A stretch of DNA of 64,000 nt from Sphingomonas sp. LC-1 (lineage in GTDB: Bacteria > Pseudomonadota > Alphaproteobacteria > Sphingomonadales > Sphingomonadaceae): the NCBI RefSeq assembly GCF_025371035.1, contig NZ_JANZXB010000002.1, positions 390,284 to 454,283 on the forward strand. The letters run 5' to 3'. A program made the position numbers and the translations under genes. This document shows positions 44,183-53,686 of the stretch, piece after piece (the stretch's first letter is position 1; each line of letters opens with the position of its first letter). Below the pieces are notes generated by a model. The model worked only from the letters and a program-made list of their open reading frames with translations. It was not told the DNA's origin and searched no databases.

Positions 44183-45238
44183 TCACCGCGTGACGCGCGT
44201 GATATGCCCCATCTTGCGCCCCGGCCGCGCCTCGCCCTTGCCATAGAGGTGCAAGTGCGCACCCTTTTCGGTCAGAGCGGTTTCCCAGGCATCGTCGCCG
44301 ATCAGGTTGTCCATCTGTACTCGCGTGCCGGTCAGCGACGTATCGCCCAGGGGTAGGCCGCAAATCGCGCGGATATGATTCTCGAATTGCGAGGTTTCGG
44401 CACCCTCGATCGTCCAGTGCCCCGAATTGTGCACGCGCGGCGCCATCTCGTTGAAGACGGGGCCGTTCTCGGTCGCGAAGAACTCGCAGGCCAGTACGCC
44501 GACATAGCCCAGCTCTTCGGCGATACGGATGGCGAGCGCGGTCGCCTCTTCGGCCTGGGCGGCGATTTCGGGCGGCGCGGGCAGGGTCGAGGTGCGCAGG
44601 ATCGCGTCGCGATGAACATTGTGCGGCGGATCGTAACGGACCGCCTTCCCGTCTTCCCCACGCGCGATCAGGATCGAGAATTCATGGGTGAAGCGGATGA
44701 ACCCTTCCAACACCGCCGGACCACCGATCGCTTCCCACGCGGCGGCGGCCTCGGACAGGTCGCGGATCAGCACCTGCCCCTTGCCGTCATAGCCGAAGCG
44801 GGTCGTCTTCAGGATGGCGGGGCAGCCGATCCGCTCCAGCGCGGCGGTCAGGTCGGCGGCGCCATTCACCTCTGCCCAGGGGGCGGGGCGGCCACCGACC
44901 TTCTCGACAAAGCTCTTCTCGGCGATCCGGTCCTGCGCGACGCGAAGCGCGGCAGGTGAGGGGTGGACGGGCAACCGCTCGGCCAGCCATTCGACCGGCG
45001 TCACGTCGACATTCTCGAATTCATAGGTGACGACGTCACAGGCGGCGACGAAATCGGCCAGCACGACCTTGTTGTGATAATCCGCGCGGGTCAGCGAGGA
45101 GGCGGTCTGCGCCGCGACGCTTTCCTCGTCCGGGGCCAGCACATGGGTGCGATAGCCCAGTTGCGCGGCCGCCACCGCCAGCATCCGGCCCAGTTGGCCG
45201 CCACCCAAGATTCCGATCGTCGCGCCCGGCTTCAACAT
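44183..45238 (-). CDS. purK: 5-(carboxyamino)imidazole ribonucleotide synthase
   Basis: A 351-residue ATP-grasp enzyme that makes N5-CAIR from AIR, ATP and bicarbonate in purine synthesis. Seen: the N-terminal GATIGILGGGQLGRMLAVAA, ATP-grasp segments CPAILKTTRFGYDGKGQVLI and EFSILIARGEDGKAV, the metal-binding VLACEFFATENGPVFNEMAP and PRVHNSGHWTIEGA. AAGGG lies seven bases before the ATG at 45238, four bases after the purE stop, so the two form an operon purE-purK. Full length. Confidence 0.96.
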   Translation of the reverse strand: MLKPGATIGILGGGQLGRMLAVAAAQLGYRTHVLAPDEESVAAQTASSLTRADYHNKVVLADFVAACDVVTYEFENVDVTPVEWLAERLPVHPSPAALRVAQDRIAEKSFVEKVGGRPAPWAEVNGAADLTAALERIGCPAILKTTRFGYDGKGQVLIRDLSEAAAAWEAIGGPAVLEGFIRFTHEFSILIARGEDGKAVRYDPPHNVHRDAILRTSTLPAPPEIAAQAEEATALAIRIAEELGYVGVLACEFFATENGPVFNEMAPRVHNSGHWTIEGAETSQFENHIRAICGLPLGDTSLTGTRVQMDNLIGDDAWETALTEKGAHLHLYGKGEARPGRKMGHITRVTR

Positions 45239-45242
45239 TGGC

Positions 45243-45722
45243 TTACCCTTGCGGATCGTTGGCGACGCTGTCGGTCTGGCGCTGGCGCCAGGCCTGCAAT
45301 CGCTCGGACAGCGCTTCGTCGGACAGCGACAGGATCGAGGCGGCGAGCAGACCCGCATTGATCGCCCCCGCCTTGCCGATGGCCAGCGTGCCGACGGGAA
45401 TGCCGCCCGGCATCTGGACGATCGAGAGCAGGCTATCCATGCCCTTCAGCGCCTTGGATTCGACCGGGACGCCCAGCACCGGCAGATGCGTCATCGACGC
45501 CGCCATGCCCGGCAAATGCGCCGCGCCGCCAGCCCCCGCGATGATGACCTTGATCCCGCGATCGGCGGCGGTGGTGGCATAATCGTACAGACGCTGCGGT
45601 GTGCGGTGCGCGGAGACGACGCGGGTCTCGTGCGCGATGCCCAGCGCCTCCAGCGTCTCGGCGGCATGCCGCATGGTTTCCCAGTCCGAAGTGGACCCCA
45701 TGATGATCCCGACCGACGTCAT
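45243..45722 (-). CDS. purE: N5-CAIR mutase (class I PurE)
   Basis: A 159-residue enzyme that rearranges N5-CAIR to CAIR. Seen: the ligand loop [20 protein letters not shown], the active-site [38 protein letters not shown] and [18 protein letters not shown], all intact. The C-terminal tail is typical. It pairs with purK immediately downstream (four-base gap), which shows that the bacterial two-step route is used. Upstream is a 445-base repeat-rich gap. Confidence 0.96.
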   Translation of the reverse strand: MTSVGIIMGSTSDWETMRHAAETLEALGIAHETRVVSAHRTPQRLYDYATTAADRGIKVIIAGAGGAAHLPGMAASMTHLPVLGVPVESKALKGMDSLLSIVQMPGGIPVGTLAIGKAGAINAGLLAASILSLSDEALSERLQAWRQRQTDSVANDPQG

Positions 45723-45857
45723 ATCCGCTGTTCCGCCTTAGCCCCTTTGGCCCCGTTGCCGGGGAAGCGGGCTGCCTAGCGGGGCGAGGCGAGGGGGGCA
45801 AGTTTCCGTATGCGTTCGGGCATGGTGGCGGGCGTTTTTGCCGGAGCGGGGGGCGTG

Positions 45858-45892
45858 GGCTTCGACTTCGCTCAGCCTGAACGGAGGATGGA
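45858..45892. repeat. Dispersed repeat, copy C (single arm)
   Basis: A GGCTTCGACTTCGCTCAGCC segment followed by TGAACGGAGGATGG: one arm only of the repeat family seen as a palindrome at 6.1, 41.3, 50.8 and 62.1 kb. Confidence 0.75.
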
Positions 45893-45900
45893 GTCGGGTT

Positions 45901-46045
45901 CGCGCGGAGACGCGGAGGCGCGGAGGTGTCGGTCTGGGCTGCCGCGTAGCCCTCCCTGTCGAACGGAAGACGATGGCAGGCTCCGATGGGAACAATAGAC
46001 CTGCCGCGCGGACTAAATCTCCGCGTCTCCGCGCCTCCGCGCGAA
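45901..46045. repeat. Inverted repeat of CTCCGCG units
   Basis: The left arm (45901-45927) holds GCGGAGACGCGGAGGCGCGG and the right arm (46019-46045) holds CTCCGCGTCTCCGCGCCTCC. Both consist of tandem 8-base CTCCGCGY units, so they pair with a few G-T wobbles; the spacer is about 90 bases. Confidence 0.8.
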
Positions 46046-46051
46046 CAAAAA

Positions 46052-46115
46052 TCTTCGTGTCTTCGCGGCTTCGCGTGAAATCAGATGGTCACGCGAAGCC
46101 GCGATGGCGCGAAGA
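46052..46115. repeat. 27-bp imperfect palindrome (TTCGCG-type)
   Basis: The left arm 46052-46078 contains CTTCGCGGCTTCGCGTGA and the right arm 46089-46115 starts TCACGCGAAGCCGCGATGGC. The arms pair over 27 bases with about four mismatches and a ten-base loop. Distinct in sequence from the other two repeat types in this gap. Confidence 0.8.
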
Positions 46116-46167
46116 GGTCGGCGCGCGAGGCGGTCGCACGTCAGACCGCCCCTCGTCTCCCGATCGC

Positions 46168-46854
46168 TTAGCGTTCCGACAGATAGTAACGATCGGTCGG
46201 GGTCAGGTCGTCGGCCAGTTCATAGACGATCGGCTGCGCGGTCGGGATTTCGAGACCGGTGATCTCGTCGTCCGGGATGTTCGACAGATGCTTGACCAGC
46301 GCGCGCAGCGAGTTGCCGTGCGCCGAGATCAGCACGCGATTGCCGTCGCGCAGCGCGGGCGCGATGCGTTCGTCCCAATAGGGCAGGACGCGCGCGATCG
46401 TGTCCTTCAGGCTCTCGGTCTCGGGCACGTCGATGCCCGCATAGCGGCGGTCGGCCGACACGTCATATTCGCCGCCGGCATCGGCCGGGGGCGGGGGCAC
46501 GTCGAAGCTGCGACGCCAGATCTTCACCTGTTCGTCGCCATGCTTGGCCGCCGTCTCGGCCTTGTCGAGCCCGGTCAGCCCGCCATAATGCCGCTCGTTC
46601 AGGCGCCAATGCTTTTCGGTCGGCAGCCACAGGCGACCCATGACCTCCAGCGCGAGGTTCAGCGTCTTGATCGCGCGGGTCTGGAGGCTGGTGAAGGTCA
46701 GGTCGAAGTCGAGACCCTTCTCGGCCATCAGCGCACCCGCCGCGCGGGCTTCGGCGGCACCCTGGGCGGTGACGTCGACGTCCCACCAGCCGGTGAAGCG
46801 GTTCTCCAGATTCCAGGCGGACTGGCCGTGGCGGATCAGGACGAGCTGGGGCAT
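46168..46854 (-). CDS. gpmA: 2,3-bisphosphoglycerate-dependent phosphoglycerate mutase
   Basis: A 228-residue glycolytic enzyme that interconverts 3- and 2-phosphoglycerate through a phosphohistidine. Seen: [20 protein letters not shown] with the catalytic His, the [17 protein letters not shown] segment, [20 protein letters not shown] and [17 protein letters not shown] with the second catalytic His. AAGGAG precedes the ATG at 46854, which is preferred to an upstream ATG at 46884. The C-terminus [15 protein letters not shown] is normal. Confidence 0.96.
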   Translation of the reverse strand: MPQLVLIRHGQSAWNLENRFTGWWDVDVTAQGAAEARAAGALMAEKGLDFDLTFTSLQTRAIKTLNLALEVMGRLWLPTEKHWRLNERHYGGLTGLDKAETAAKHGDEQVKIWRRSFDVPPPPADAGGEYDVSADRRYAGIDVPETESLKDTIARVLPYWDERIAPALRDGNRVLISAHGNSLRALVKHLSNIPDDEITGLEIPTAQPIVYELADDLTPTDRYYLSER

Positions 46855-46920
46855 GGAAACTCCTTGAAGATGATGGTCCCGCATAGAACGGGTGGGTGGC
46901 CGGGTCCAACCCCGGTGGGA

Positions 46921-47145
46921 TCAATGGGCGGAGCGGCGCTGGGTGGAGGCCGGATTGGCCTTCAGCACGCGGCCCATCCGCGTCGGCCGGTCGAGCAGTT
47001 CGCCGCCGCAATCGGGGCAGACCTCGTCCAGTTCGTCGGCGCATTCGGCGCAAAAGGTCGATTCCAGCGAGCAGATGAAGGCGCCGCCCTGCGACGGGGG
47101 CAGGTCCGCGCCGCAGCGCTCGCAATCGGGGCGCATTTCCAGCAT
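46921..47145 (-). CDS. DUF1272 domain protein (zinc-ribbon-like)
   Basis: A 74-residue protein of the DUF1272 family. It has five cysteines in metal-binding-like spacing: RPDCERCGADLPP, FICSLESTFCAECADEL and VCPDCGGELLDRP, likely one or two zinc sites. The basic C-terminal end (RPTRMGRVLKANPASTQRRS) is variable. Its ATG overlaps the glmM stop by one base (TGATG), so it is translationally coupled to glmM. Function unknown; zinc-ribbon proteins of this size often bind nucleic acid or act as chaperones. Confidence 0.85.
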   Translation of the reverse strand: MLEMRPDCERCGADLPPSQGGAFICSLESTFCAECADELDEVCPDCGGELLDRPTRMGRVLKANPASTQRRSAH

Positions 47146-48485
47146 CAGGCGGCCACCTCGCGCACTACGTCGCAAATGCGATCGACCAGCGTTTCCACCT
47201 GCCGCCTGTCCTCTCCCTCGGCCATCACGCGGATGACCGGTTCGGTGCCGGACGGGCGGATGACCAGCCGACCACGCCCCGTCAGTTCGGCCTCGGCGGC
47301 GGCGATGACGCCCTGCACCTTTTCATGCTCGAGCGGCTTGCCGCCCGCGAAGCGGACATTTTTGAGAAGTTGGGGCAGCGGATCGAAACGGTGCAGCACC
47401 TCGCTGGCGGGGGCGCCGGCGCGCTTGAGTTCGGCCAGCACCTGAAGCGCCGCGACCAGCCCGTCGCCGGTCGTCGCATAGTCGGACAGGATGATATGGC
47501 CCGATTGCTCGCCACCGACATTATAGCCGCGCGCGCGCATCGCCTCCAGGACATGGCGGTCGCCGACCTTGGTGCGGACCAGCCCCAGCCCCTGCGCCGC
47601 CAGATGCCGCTCCAGCCCCAGATTGGACATGACCGTGGCGACCAGCCCACCGCCCGCCAGCCGCCCTTCACGGGCATAGCTGGTGGCGATCGTCGCCATC
47701 AGCTGGTCGCCGTCGATCACGGTGCCGGTTTCGTCGACGATGATCAGGCGGTCGGCATCGCCGTCCAGCGCGATGCCGATGTCTGCGCCGCTTGCCACCA
47801 CCGTCTCGGCCAGCGTCTGCGGCGCGGTCGAGCCGACGCCGTCATTGATGTTGATGCCGTTGGGCGTCACGCCGATCGCGACCACGTCCGCACCCAGTTC
47901 CCACAGGGCGGCGGGGGCGACCTTGTACGCCGCGCCGTTCGCGCAATCGATCACCACGCGCAGGCCGTCGAGGCGCAGCGATTGCGGGAAGGTCGACTTG
48001 GCGAAGTGGATATAGCGGCCGGCGGCGTCCTCGACCCGGCGGGCGCGACCGATCTTCCCCGAGGGGGCCAGCGGCACCTTCTCCTCGATCAGCGTCTCGA
48101 TCGCCTCTTCCGCCTCGTCCGACAGCTTATAGCCATCGGGACCGAACAGCTTGATGCCATTGTCGGCGAACGGATTGTGGCTGGCCGAGATCATCACGCC
48201 GATATCGGCGCGCATCGAATGGGTCAGCATCGCCACGGCGGGCGTCGGCAGCGGGCCGACCATCACCACGTCCATGCCCACGCTGGTGAACCCGGCGACC
48301 AGGGCGGATTCGAGCATATAGCCCGACAGGCGGGTGTCCTTGCCGATCACCACGCGGTGGCGGTGATCGCCGCGCTGGAAATAGGCGCCGGCGGCCATGC
48401 CGACCTTCATCGCCATCTCGGCGGTCATCACCGCGCCATTGGTCGCGCCGCGAATGCCATCGGTGCCGAAATATTTTCTTGTCAT
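47145..48485 (-). CDS. glmM: Phosphoglucosamine mutase
   Basis: A 446-residue enzyme that converts glucosamine-6-P to glucosamine-1-P on the way to UDP-GlcNAc for peptidoglycan and LPS. Seen: [14 protein letters not shown], the phosphoserine loop [20 protein letters not shown], the metal-binding [16 protein letters not shown], sugar-binding [20 protein letters not shown], and the phosphate-binding [17 protein letters not shown]. Full length. Its stop overlaps the DUF1272 start. Confidence 0.97.
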   Translation of the reverse strand: MTRKYFGTDGIRGATNGAVMTAEMAMKVGMAAGAYFQRGDHRHRVVIGKDTRLSGYMLESALVAGFTSVGMDVVMVGPLPTPAVAMLTHSMRADIGVMISASHNPFADNGIKLFGPDGYKLSDEAEEAIETLIEEKVPLAPSGKIGRARRVEDAAGRYIHFAKSTFPQSLRLDGLRVVIDCANGAAYKVAPAALWELGADVVAIGVTPNGININDGVGSTAPQTLAETVVASGADIGIALDGDADRLIIVDETGTVIDGDQLMATIATSYAREGRLAGGGLVATVMSNLGLERHLAAQGLGLVRTKVGDRHVLEAMRARGYNVGGEQSGHIILSDYATTGDGLVAALQVLAELKRAGAPASEVLHRFDPLPQLLKNVRFAGGKPLEHEKVQGVIAAAEAELTGRGRLVIRPSGTEPVIRVMAEGEDRRQVETLVDRICDVVREVAA

Positions 48486-48580
48486 GCGGCCGGGTCCCTG
48501 CCGAATAAAGAGGAAACGTTATGAGGTTGCGACCCGTTTAGCGTGACCTTTCCAAAAGCTCAAAGCTACCGAGAGGCCTC

Positions 48581-49825
48581 ATGTCGCGCGCCACCCTGAT
48601 CCTTCTGTGTCTTGCCGCGGGCCTGCTCGTCGGGGTGGGAGCGGGCGCCTGGTCGCCGGGTGTGGCCGATGGCGCGGTGACGATCGCGCGACCGGTCGGG
48701 ACCTTGTGGCTGAACGGGTTGCAGATGACGGTCATCCCGTTGGTGGTCACGCTGCTGATCACCGGAGTCACCGCCACCGCGCAGGCGGCGCAGGCCGGGC
48801 GGATCGCGGCGCGGGCGATCCTGACCTTCCTGACGCTGGTCACGCTGACCGCGACCATGGCGGCGTTGGTGACGCCTTTGCTTCTCCACCTGCTGCCCAT
48901 TCCGCGCGGTGCGGCGGAGGCGCTGCGCGGGGCACTGGGCCATGCCGAGCCGGTCACCGCGCCGCCGCCCATGGCCGAATTCGTGACCGGAATCGTGCCG
49001 ACCAACATCTTTGCGGCGGCGACCAACAATGCGCTGCTCTCGCTGATCCTGTTCACCCTGGCCTTCGCCTTCGCCATCACCCGGATCGAGGGAGAGGGGC
49101 GCGAGACGCTGTTGCGCGTGTTCACCGCGATCCGCGACGCAATGCTGGTGCTGATCGGCTGGGTGCTATGGCTGGCGCCGCTGGGGGTGTTCGCGCTGGC
49201 CTTCGTCGTGGGGGCGACGGCGGGGGGCGGGGCGTTCCGCGCGCTGGCGCATTACATCACGATCATCGCGAGCATCGGCGTCATCGTCATCCTGATGGCC
49301 TATGGCGTGGCGGCTCTGGCGGCGCGGGTGCCCGTGGGACGCTTCGTTCGGGGGCTGGCCCCGGCGCAGGCGGTCGCCATCTCCACCCAAAGCTCGCTCG
49401 CCAGCCTGCCGGCGATGATCGAGGGGGCGAAGGCGATGCGGATCGCCCCCGCCACCGCCGGACTGGTGCTGCCCATGGCGGTCGCGATGTTCCGCGCGAC
49501 CCAGCCCGCGATGAACGTCGCGGTCGCGCTCTATATCGCCGACTGGTTCGGGATCGTGCCGAACATGGCCGCGGTCGTCGCGGCGGGGGTGGTCGCGATC
49601 CTGTGTTCGCTGGGATCGGCCAGCCTGCCCGCGCAGATCACCTTCTTCGCCTCGATCGCGCCGGTCTGCGTCGCGCTGGGGGTGCCCGCCGCGCCCCTGG
49701 GGCTGTTGATCGCAGTCGAGACGATTCCCGATATTTTCCGGACGCTTGGCAATGTCAGCATGGACCTTGCCGCGACCGCGACCGTTGCCCGGATGAGTCG
49801 CACCATCGATGAGGACGCACGATGA
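48581..49825 (+). CDS. Dicarboxylate/amino-acid:cation symporter (DAACS family)
   Basis: A 414-residue membrane transporter with about eight hydrophobic helices. Seen: [40 protein letters not shown], the HP1-type [20 protein letters not shown]7-like [20 protein letters not shown] (where glutamate carriers have NMDGT), and the HP2-type [20 protein letters not shown]. The altered NMDGT region suggests a substrate other than glutamate. Its stop overlaps the aldo/keto reductase start (ATGA), so the two are coupled. Confidence 0.9.
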   Translation: MSRATLILLCLAAGLLVGVGAGAWSPGVADGAVTIARPVGTLWLNGLQMTVIPLVVTLLITGVTATAQAAQAGRIAARAILTFLTLVTLTATMAALVTPLLLHLLPIPRGAAEALRGALGHAEPVTAPPPMAEFVTGIVPTNIFAAATNNALLSLILFTLAFAFAITRIEGEGRETLLRVFTAIRDAMLVLIGWVLWLAPLGVFALAFVVGATAGGGAFRALAHYITIIASIGVIVILMAYGVAALAARVPVGRFVRGLAPAQAVAISTQSSLASLPAMIEGAKAMRIAPATAGLVLPMAVAMFRATQPAMNVAVALYIADWFGIVPNMAAVVAAGVVAILCSLGSASLPAQITFFASIAPVCVALGVPAAPLGLLIAVETIPDIFRTLGNVSMDLAATATVARMSRTIDEDAR

Positions 49826-50814
49826 AATACCGCACGCTCGGCCCCGAATTCGAGGTTTCCGCACTGGGCCTGGGCTGCATGCCGATGGCAGGTATTGGGG
49901 CGAATATGTATGGCCGGGCGGACGAGGCGGAGAGTATCGCCACCATCCACCGTGCGATCGAACTTGGCGTGACCCTGTTCGACACTGCAGAAGTCTATGG
50001 CCCGCTGGTCAATGAGGAATTGGTCGGCCGTGCCATTCGCGGCAAGCGCGACGCGGTGGTGATCGCGACCAAATTCGGTTTTCGCTATGACGAGAACGGA
50101 ATCACCGGCGCGGATTCCACGCCGACCAATGTCCAGCGCGCTTGCGAAAGCTCGCTCAGGCGGCTCGGCGTCGAGACGATCGATCTCTTCTACCAGCACC
50201 GGGTCGATCCCCATGTTCCCATCGAGGATACGGTCGGCGCGATGGGGCGGTTGGTCGAGCAGGGAAAGGTGCGTCGGCTGGGCCTGTCGGAGGCGGGGGC
50301 CGAGACGATCCGCCGCGCCGCCGCCGTCCACCCGATCGCGGCGGTCCAGTCCGAATATTCGCTATGGGAACGCGATGTCGAGGCGGACATCCTGCCGGTC
50401 GTGCGCGAACTGGGGATCGGCTTCGTGCCGTACAGCCCATTGGGGCGCGGTTTCCTGACCGGGCAGATCACCACGCGTGAGGATTTGCCGGAGGGTGACT
50501 ATCGTCGCAACGACCCGCGTTATTCGGCGGAGAATTTCGATCGGAATATGAAGGTCGTCGAGGTGGTGAAGCAGATCGCCGCCGCGCATGACGCCAGTGC
50601 GGCGCAGGTGGCGCTCGCCTGGCTGCTGGCGCAAGGGGATGAGATCGTGCCGATCCCAGGCTCCAAGCGGCGTGCTACGCTGGAGGATTCGATGAAGGCG
50701 GCGGACATCACCTTGTCGGCCGAGGATCTGGCGAAGCTCGACGAAGCCTCGCCGCGCGGCGGCACCGCCGGGCCCCGCTATGGCGAGCGGGCGATGGCGA
50801 TGACGCGGCTCTGA
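49822..50814 (+). CDS. Aldo/keto reductase
   Basis: A 330-residue NADPH-dependent oxidoreductase of the AKR fold (YajO/Tas-like group). Seen: the catalytic tetrad residues in [19 protein letters not shown] (Asp, Tyr), [13 protein letters not shown] (Lys) and [19 protein letters not shown] (His), and cofactor motifs [14 protein letters not shown] and [20 protein letters not shown]. The natural substrate is unknown; related enzymes reduce aldehydes or ketones. It starts inside the symporter stop, so it may process the imported compound (inference). Followed by a repeat. Confidence 0.93.
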   Translation: MKYRTLGPEFEVSALGLGCMPMAGIGANMYGRADEAESIATIHRAIELGVTLFDTAEVYGPLVNEELVGRAIRGKRDAVVIATKFGFRYDENGITGADSTPTNVQRACESSLRRLGVETIDLFYQHRVDPHVPIEDTVGAMGRLVEQGKVRRLGLSEAGAETIRRAAAVHPIAAVQSEYSLWERDVEADILPVVRELGIGFVPYSPLGRGFLTGQITTREDLPEGDYRRNDPRYSAENFDRNMKVVEVVKQIAAAHDASAAQVALAWLLAQGDEIVPIPGSKRRATLEDSMKAADITLSAEDLAKLDEASPRGGTAGPRYGERAMAMTRL

Positions 50815-50830
50815 GCCGTGCGTCCCTAGT

Positions 50831-50900
50831 CCTCACTTCCGTTCGCACTGAGCGAAGCCGAAATGCACGGGACTTCGCTCAGCCTGCAACGGAGGTTGGG
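50831..50900. repeat. Dispersed palindromic repeat, copy D
   Basis: Arms TCCGTTCGCACTGAGCGAAG and GACTTCGCTCAGCCTGCAAC pair with a few mismatches between two convergent genes. Same family as copies at 6.1, 41.3, 45.9 and 62.1 kb. Confidence 0.8.
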
Positions 50901-50905
50901 TGTTC

Positions 50906-50934
50906 GGGGCGGTCGGGCTTTCCTCGACCGCCCC
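50906..50934. terminator. GC-rich hairpin between convergent genes
   Basis: GGGGCGGTCG and CGACCGCCCC form a perfect 10-bp stem with a nine-base loop, directly after repeat copy D and eight bases before the end of the peptide transporter gene. No T-run; probably a bidirectional terminator. Confidence 0.55.
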
Positions 50935-50941
50935 GCGCCGA

Positions 50942-52528
50942 TCAATGCGGCTTTTGCTCCAGCCGGGTATCGATCCCGGCCGCCGCCGGCTCGGCCAGTT
51001 CCTTGTCCCCCGCCAGCGCTCCCTCGGTCTTGAGCAGGTCGAGATGCATCAGTTTGGCGACGAAGGGCGAGATGATCAGCACGACGATGCCGATCCCGAT
51101 CGAGAACCAGCCGATCCGCGTATAGACGTCGAGCACCTTGTCCGGCCCGGCGCCCTCGCCACCGGTCGCCTGCGCAATCAGCCCGGCGATGAAATTGCCC
51201 GCTGCCGTCGCCAGGAACCAGGTGCCCATCATCAGCCCGGTCATGCTGGGCAGCGACAGCCGCGTCATCGCCGACAGCCCGACCGGGGAGAAGCAGAGTT
51301 CGGCCATGGTGTGGATCAGATAGACCAGGATGACGAAAATCACCGGCGTCGGCGCCCCGGCATAGAGCGCGGCACCCGCCACCAGGACCAGAAAGCCCGC
51401 GCCCACGCCGACCAGGCCGATGCCGAACTTGAACGGCGCGCTCGGCTCCCATCCCCGCTTGGCGAGCAGGGTCCAGACCGCCGCGAAGACCGGGGCCAGC
51501 AGGATGATGAAGATCGAGTTGACCGACTGGAAGGCCGAGGCCGGGATCGTCCAGCCGAGCAGGCTACGGTCGACCGAGCGGTCGGTATAGACGTTGAGCG
51601 AGGAGCCCGCCTGTTCGAACAAGGCCCAGAAGAGCGGGCACAGCGCGATCAGGAACAGCGCGGCGAGGATACGGTCGCGATCGACCTTGGCCAGGGTGAA
51701 TACCGCCCGCCACAGGATGAAGCCCACGGTGCCCACGCTGAACACGATCAGCAGCGTACCGACCGCATCCTGATGCCGGATCAACTGCCATGTCACCAGC
51801 GTCGCGGCGATCCCGCCCAGATAGATCAGCCATTCGCGCGACAGACCGGCCACGACCGGCGCGCGCAACGCGGGCAGCGAGGGCGCTTCACCAGCGCCGT
51901 GGAGTTCGCGCTTCAGCCCGATGAAGGCGACCAGGCCCAGCAACATGCCGATGCCCGCCGCGCCGAAGCCATAGGCCCAGCCCACCGTCTCGCCCAGCAC
52001 GCCGCACACGATCGGCCCCAGCGCGCCGCCGCCGTTGATCCCCATGTAGAAGATCGAGAAGGCGGGATCGCGCCGCATGTCGTCGCGCGCATAAAGCTGT
52101 CCCACCAGCACCGAGATATTGGCCTTGAGGAAACCGGTGCCGATCACGATCGCCGCCAGCGCCAGGTAGAAGCCCTCCAGATAGACGCCCTGCGCCCCCT
52201 GTGGCCCTTCCAGCGCAGCGATCAGCAAATGGCCGAAGGCGATGAAGACGCCGCCCGCCAAGACGGCGCGCCTCGCCCCCAGATAGCGGTCGGCCAGATA
52301 GCCGCCGATCACCGGCGTGAAATAGACCAGCGACATATAGGCGGCATAGATGCCGAAGGCCGGTTCGTCGGTGAACAGGAAGTGTTTGGTCAGGTAGAAG
52401 ACCAGGATGGCGCGCATTCCGTAGAAGGAAAAACGCTCCCACATCTCGGTGAAGAACAACAGGAACAGGCCTCGGGGATGCCCCAAAACCGTTTTGCCGC
52501 GCGCGGCGGCCTCATACGCAGTCGCCAT
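50942..52528 (-). CDS. POT-family proton-dependent oligopeptide transporter
   Basis: A 528-residue inner-membrane major-facilitator protein. Seen: the signature FFTEMWERFSFYGMRAILVF in the first helix (ExxER motif), GGYLADRYLGARRAVLAGG between helices 2 and 3, the FYMGINGGGALGPIVCG segment (FYxxINxGS-type), and the later FSPVGLSAMTRLSLPSMTGL with a Glu just before it (MAELCFSP), all standard for di- and tripeptide symporters. About 14 helices. It is a single gene; convergent with the aldo/keto reductase. Confidence 0.93.
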   Translation of the reverse strand: MATAYEAAARGKTVLGHPRGLFLLFFTEMWERFSFYGMRAILVFYLTKHFLFTDEPAFGIYAAYMSLVYFTPVIGGYLADRYLGARRAVLAGGVFIAFGHLLIAALEGPQGAQGVYLEGFYLALAAIVIGTGFLKANISVLVGQLYARDDMRRDPAFSIFYMGINGGGALGPIVCGVLGETVGWAYGFGAAGIGMLLGLVAFIGLKRELHGAGEAPSLPALRAPVVAGLSREWLIYLGGIAATLVTWQLIRHQDAVGTLLIVFSVGTVGFILWRAVFTLAKVDRDRILAALFLIALCPLFWALFEQAGSSLNVYTDRSVDRSLLGWTIPASAFQSVNSIFIILLAPVFAAVWTLLAKRGWEPSAPFKFGIGLVGVGAGFLVLVAGAALYAGAPTPVIFVILVYLIHTMAELCFSPVGLSAMTRLSLPSMTGLMMGTWFLATAAGNFIAGLIAQATGGEGAGPDKVLDVYTRIGWFSIGIGIVVLIISPFVAKLMHLDLLKTEGALAGDKELAEPAAAGIDTRLEQKPH

Positions 52529-52656
52529 GCCGGCGTTTACTCCATCGGGATCGCCCCCTGCGCACCGTGGGCACGCGAGGGGGCGTAATGGTTCGGTAAC
52601 CTAACGCCAAAGCCGCGACTGTAAATATCATGCGCGACGGCGTAAGGATCGATCCC

Positions 52657-53256
52657 ATGACCGATAGGACCTTCAACGACCGTTCGACCCCGCTGACCCT
52701 GCTCGCCACCCGCCGATCGGGCAAGCCGCGCGACCTGATCGCCCCCGGCCCGGACGAGGCCGAACTGTCCGACATGCTCGCCATCGCCGCGCGCACCCCG
52801 GACCATGGCAAACTGGCCCCATGGCGGTTCGTGATCGTGCCCAGCGCCGCGCGGGCGGCACTGGCCGAGGTCATCACCGCCGCCTATCGTGCCGAGCGGC
52901 CGCAGGCGAGCGTGACCGAGATCGCCGCGCTGGAGCAGTTCCCGCATCAGGCGCCCTCGCTGGTCGTCATGCTATCCAGCCCGCGGACCGACAGCCATAT
53001 TCCGATGTGGGAACAGGAATTGTCCGCGGGCGCTGCGTGCATGAACCTGCTCCATGCCGCCCATGCCATGGGCTATGCCGCAGGGTGGCTGACCGGCTGG
53101 CCCGCCTTTTCGGATGCGGTTCGCGACGCGTTCGGGGCGGCGCCGGAACGCATCGTCGGATTCGTCTTTATCGGCACGCCCGGCCGTCCGCTCGACGAGC
53201 GTCCGCGCCCCGACATGGCGCGGATCGTCTCAACCTGGCATGGTCCGGCCGCATGA
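52657..53256 (+). CDS. Nitroreductase family protein (YdjA-like)
   Basis: A 199-residue flavoprotein of the nitroreductase fold. Seen: the FMN-binding LLATRRSGKPRDLIAPGPDE, IAARTPDHGKLAPWRFVIVP, AGAACMNLLHAAHAMGYAAG, and IVGFVFIGTPGRPLDERPRP. It reads as the minimal YdjA type, which is FMN-dependent and NAD(P)H-using. The ATG at 52657 gives the family N-terminus; an earlier in-frame ATG at 52630 adds nine unlikely residues. The physiological substrate is unknown. It is divergent from the peptide transporter. Confidence 0.9.
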   Translation: MTDRTFNDRSTPLTLLATRRSGKPRDLIAPGPDEAELSDMLAIAARTPDHGKLAPWRFVIVPSAARAALAEVITAAYRAERPQASVTEIAALEQFPHQAPSLVVMLSSPRTDSHIPMWEQELSAGAACMNLLHAAHAMGYAAGWLTGWPAFSDAVRDAFGAAPERIVGFVFIGTPGRPLDERPRPDMARIVSTWHGPAA

Positions 53257-53294
53257 CGGGGGCAGGCCGCTGCAAACGTTATCCTATAGCCCTC

Positions 53295-53329
53295 TCGACT
53301 TTGTTCTACCCATGCTGTATTAATCCGGC
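53295..53329 (+). promoter_or_regulatory. Putative promoter for a leaderless GntR-family gene
   Basis: TCGACT (53295-53300), 17 bases, TATTAA (53318-53323). The expected start of transcription would fall on or next to the ATG at 53330, and no Shine-Dalgarno sequence lies in front of it. The consensus match is moderate (four of six in each box). Confidence 0.4.
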
Positions 53330-53686
53330 ATGACAGCTCTTAGCGGTGACGACAGCCCGGTATATATCCGCCTGCGCGGGACGATCGCGGCGGGTATCCT
53401 GAACGGCACCTATCGGACGGGGGACCAGCTTCCTTCGGTTCGGGCGCTGGCGGCGGAGCAGGGGGCCAATCCCCTGACGGTGGCCAAGGCGTATCAGAGC
53501 TTTCAGGACGACGGCTATGTCGAGGTTCGGCGCGGGGTGGGCATGTTCGTGATGCCGGGCGCCGCCGACCGTCTGCGCGCGGCCGAGCGGCAGAGTTTCC
53601 TGACGGTGCAATGGCCGCGCATCCGCGATCACATTGAGCTTTTGGGCCTCGACGCCACCGACCTGTTGCGGGTCGAGCGGGTCTGA
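53330..53686 (+). CDS. GntR family regulator, YtrA subfamily
   Basis: A 118-residue regulator. The N-terminal winged helix is clear: SPVYIRLRGTIAAGILNGTY, RTGDQLPSVRALAAEQGANP, and LTVAKAYQSFQDDGYVEVRR. The C-terminal part (about 45 residues) is too short for a FadR-type ligand domain, which is the mark of the YtrA subfamily, whose members usually sit with ABC or membrane-transport genes. No transporter lies next to it here. It overlaps the convergent PepSY gene by 58 bases at its 3' end. It may lack a leader (see the promoter entry). Confidence 0.9.
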   Translation: MTALSGDDSPVYIRLRGTIAAGILNGTYRTGDQLPSVRALAAEQGANPLTVAKAYQSFQDDGYVEVRRGVGMFVMPGAADRLRAAERQSFLTVQWPRIRDHIELLGLDATDLLRVERV

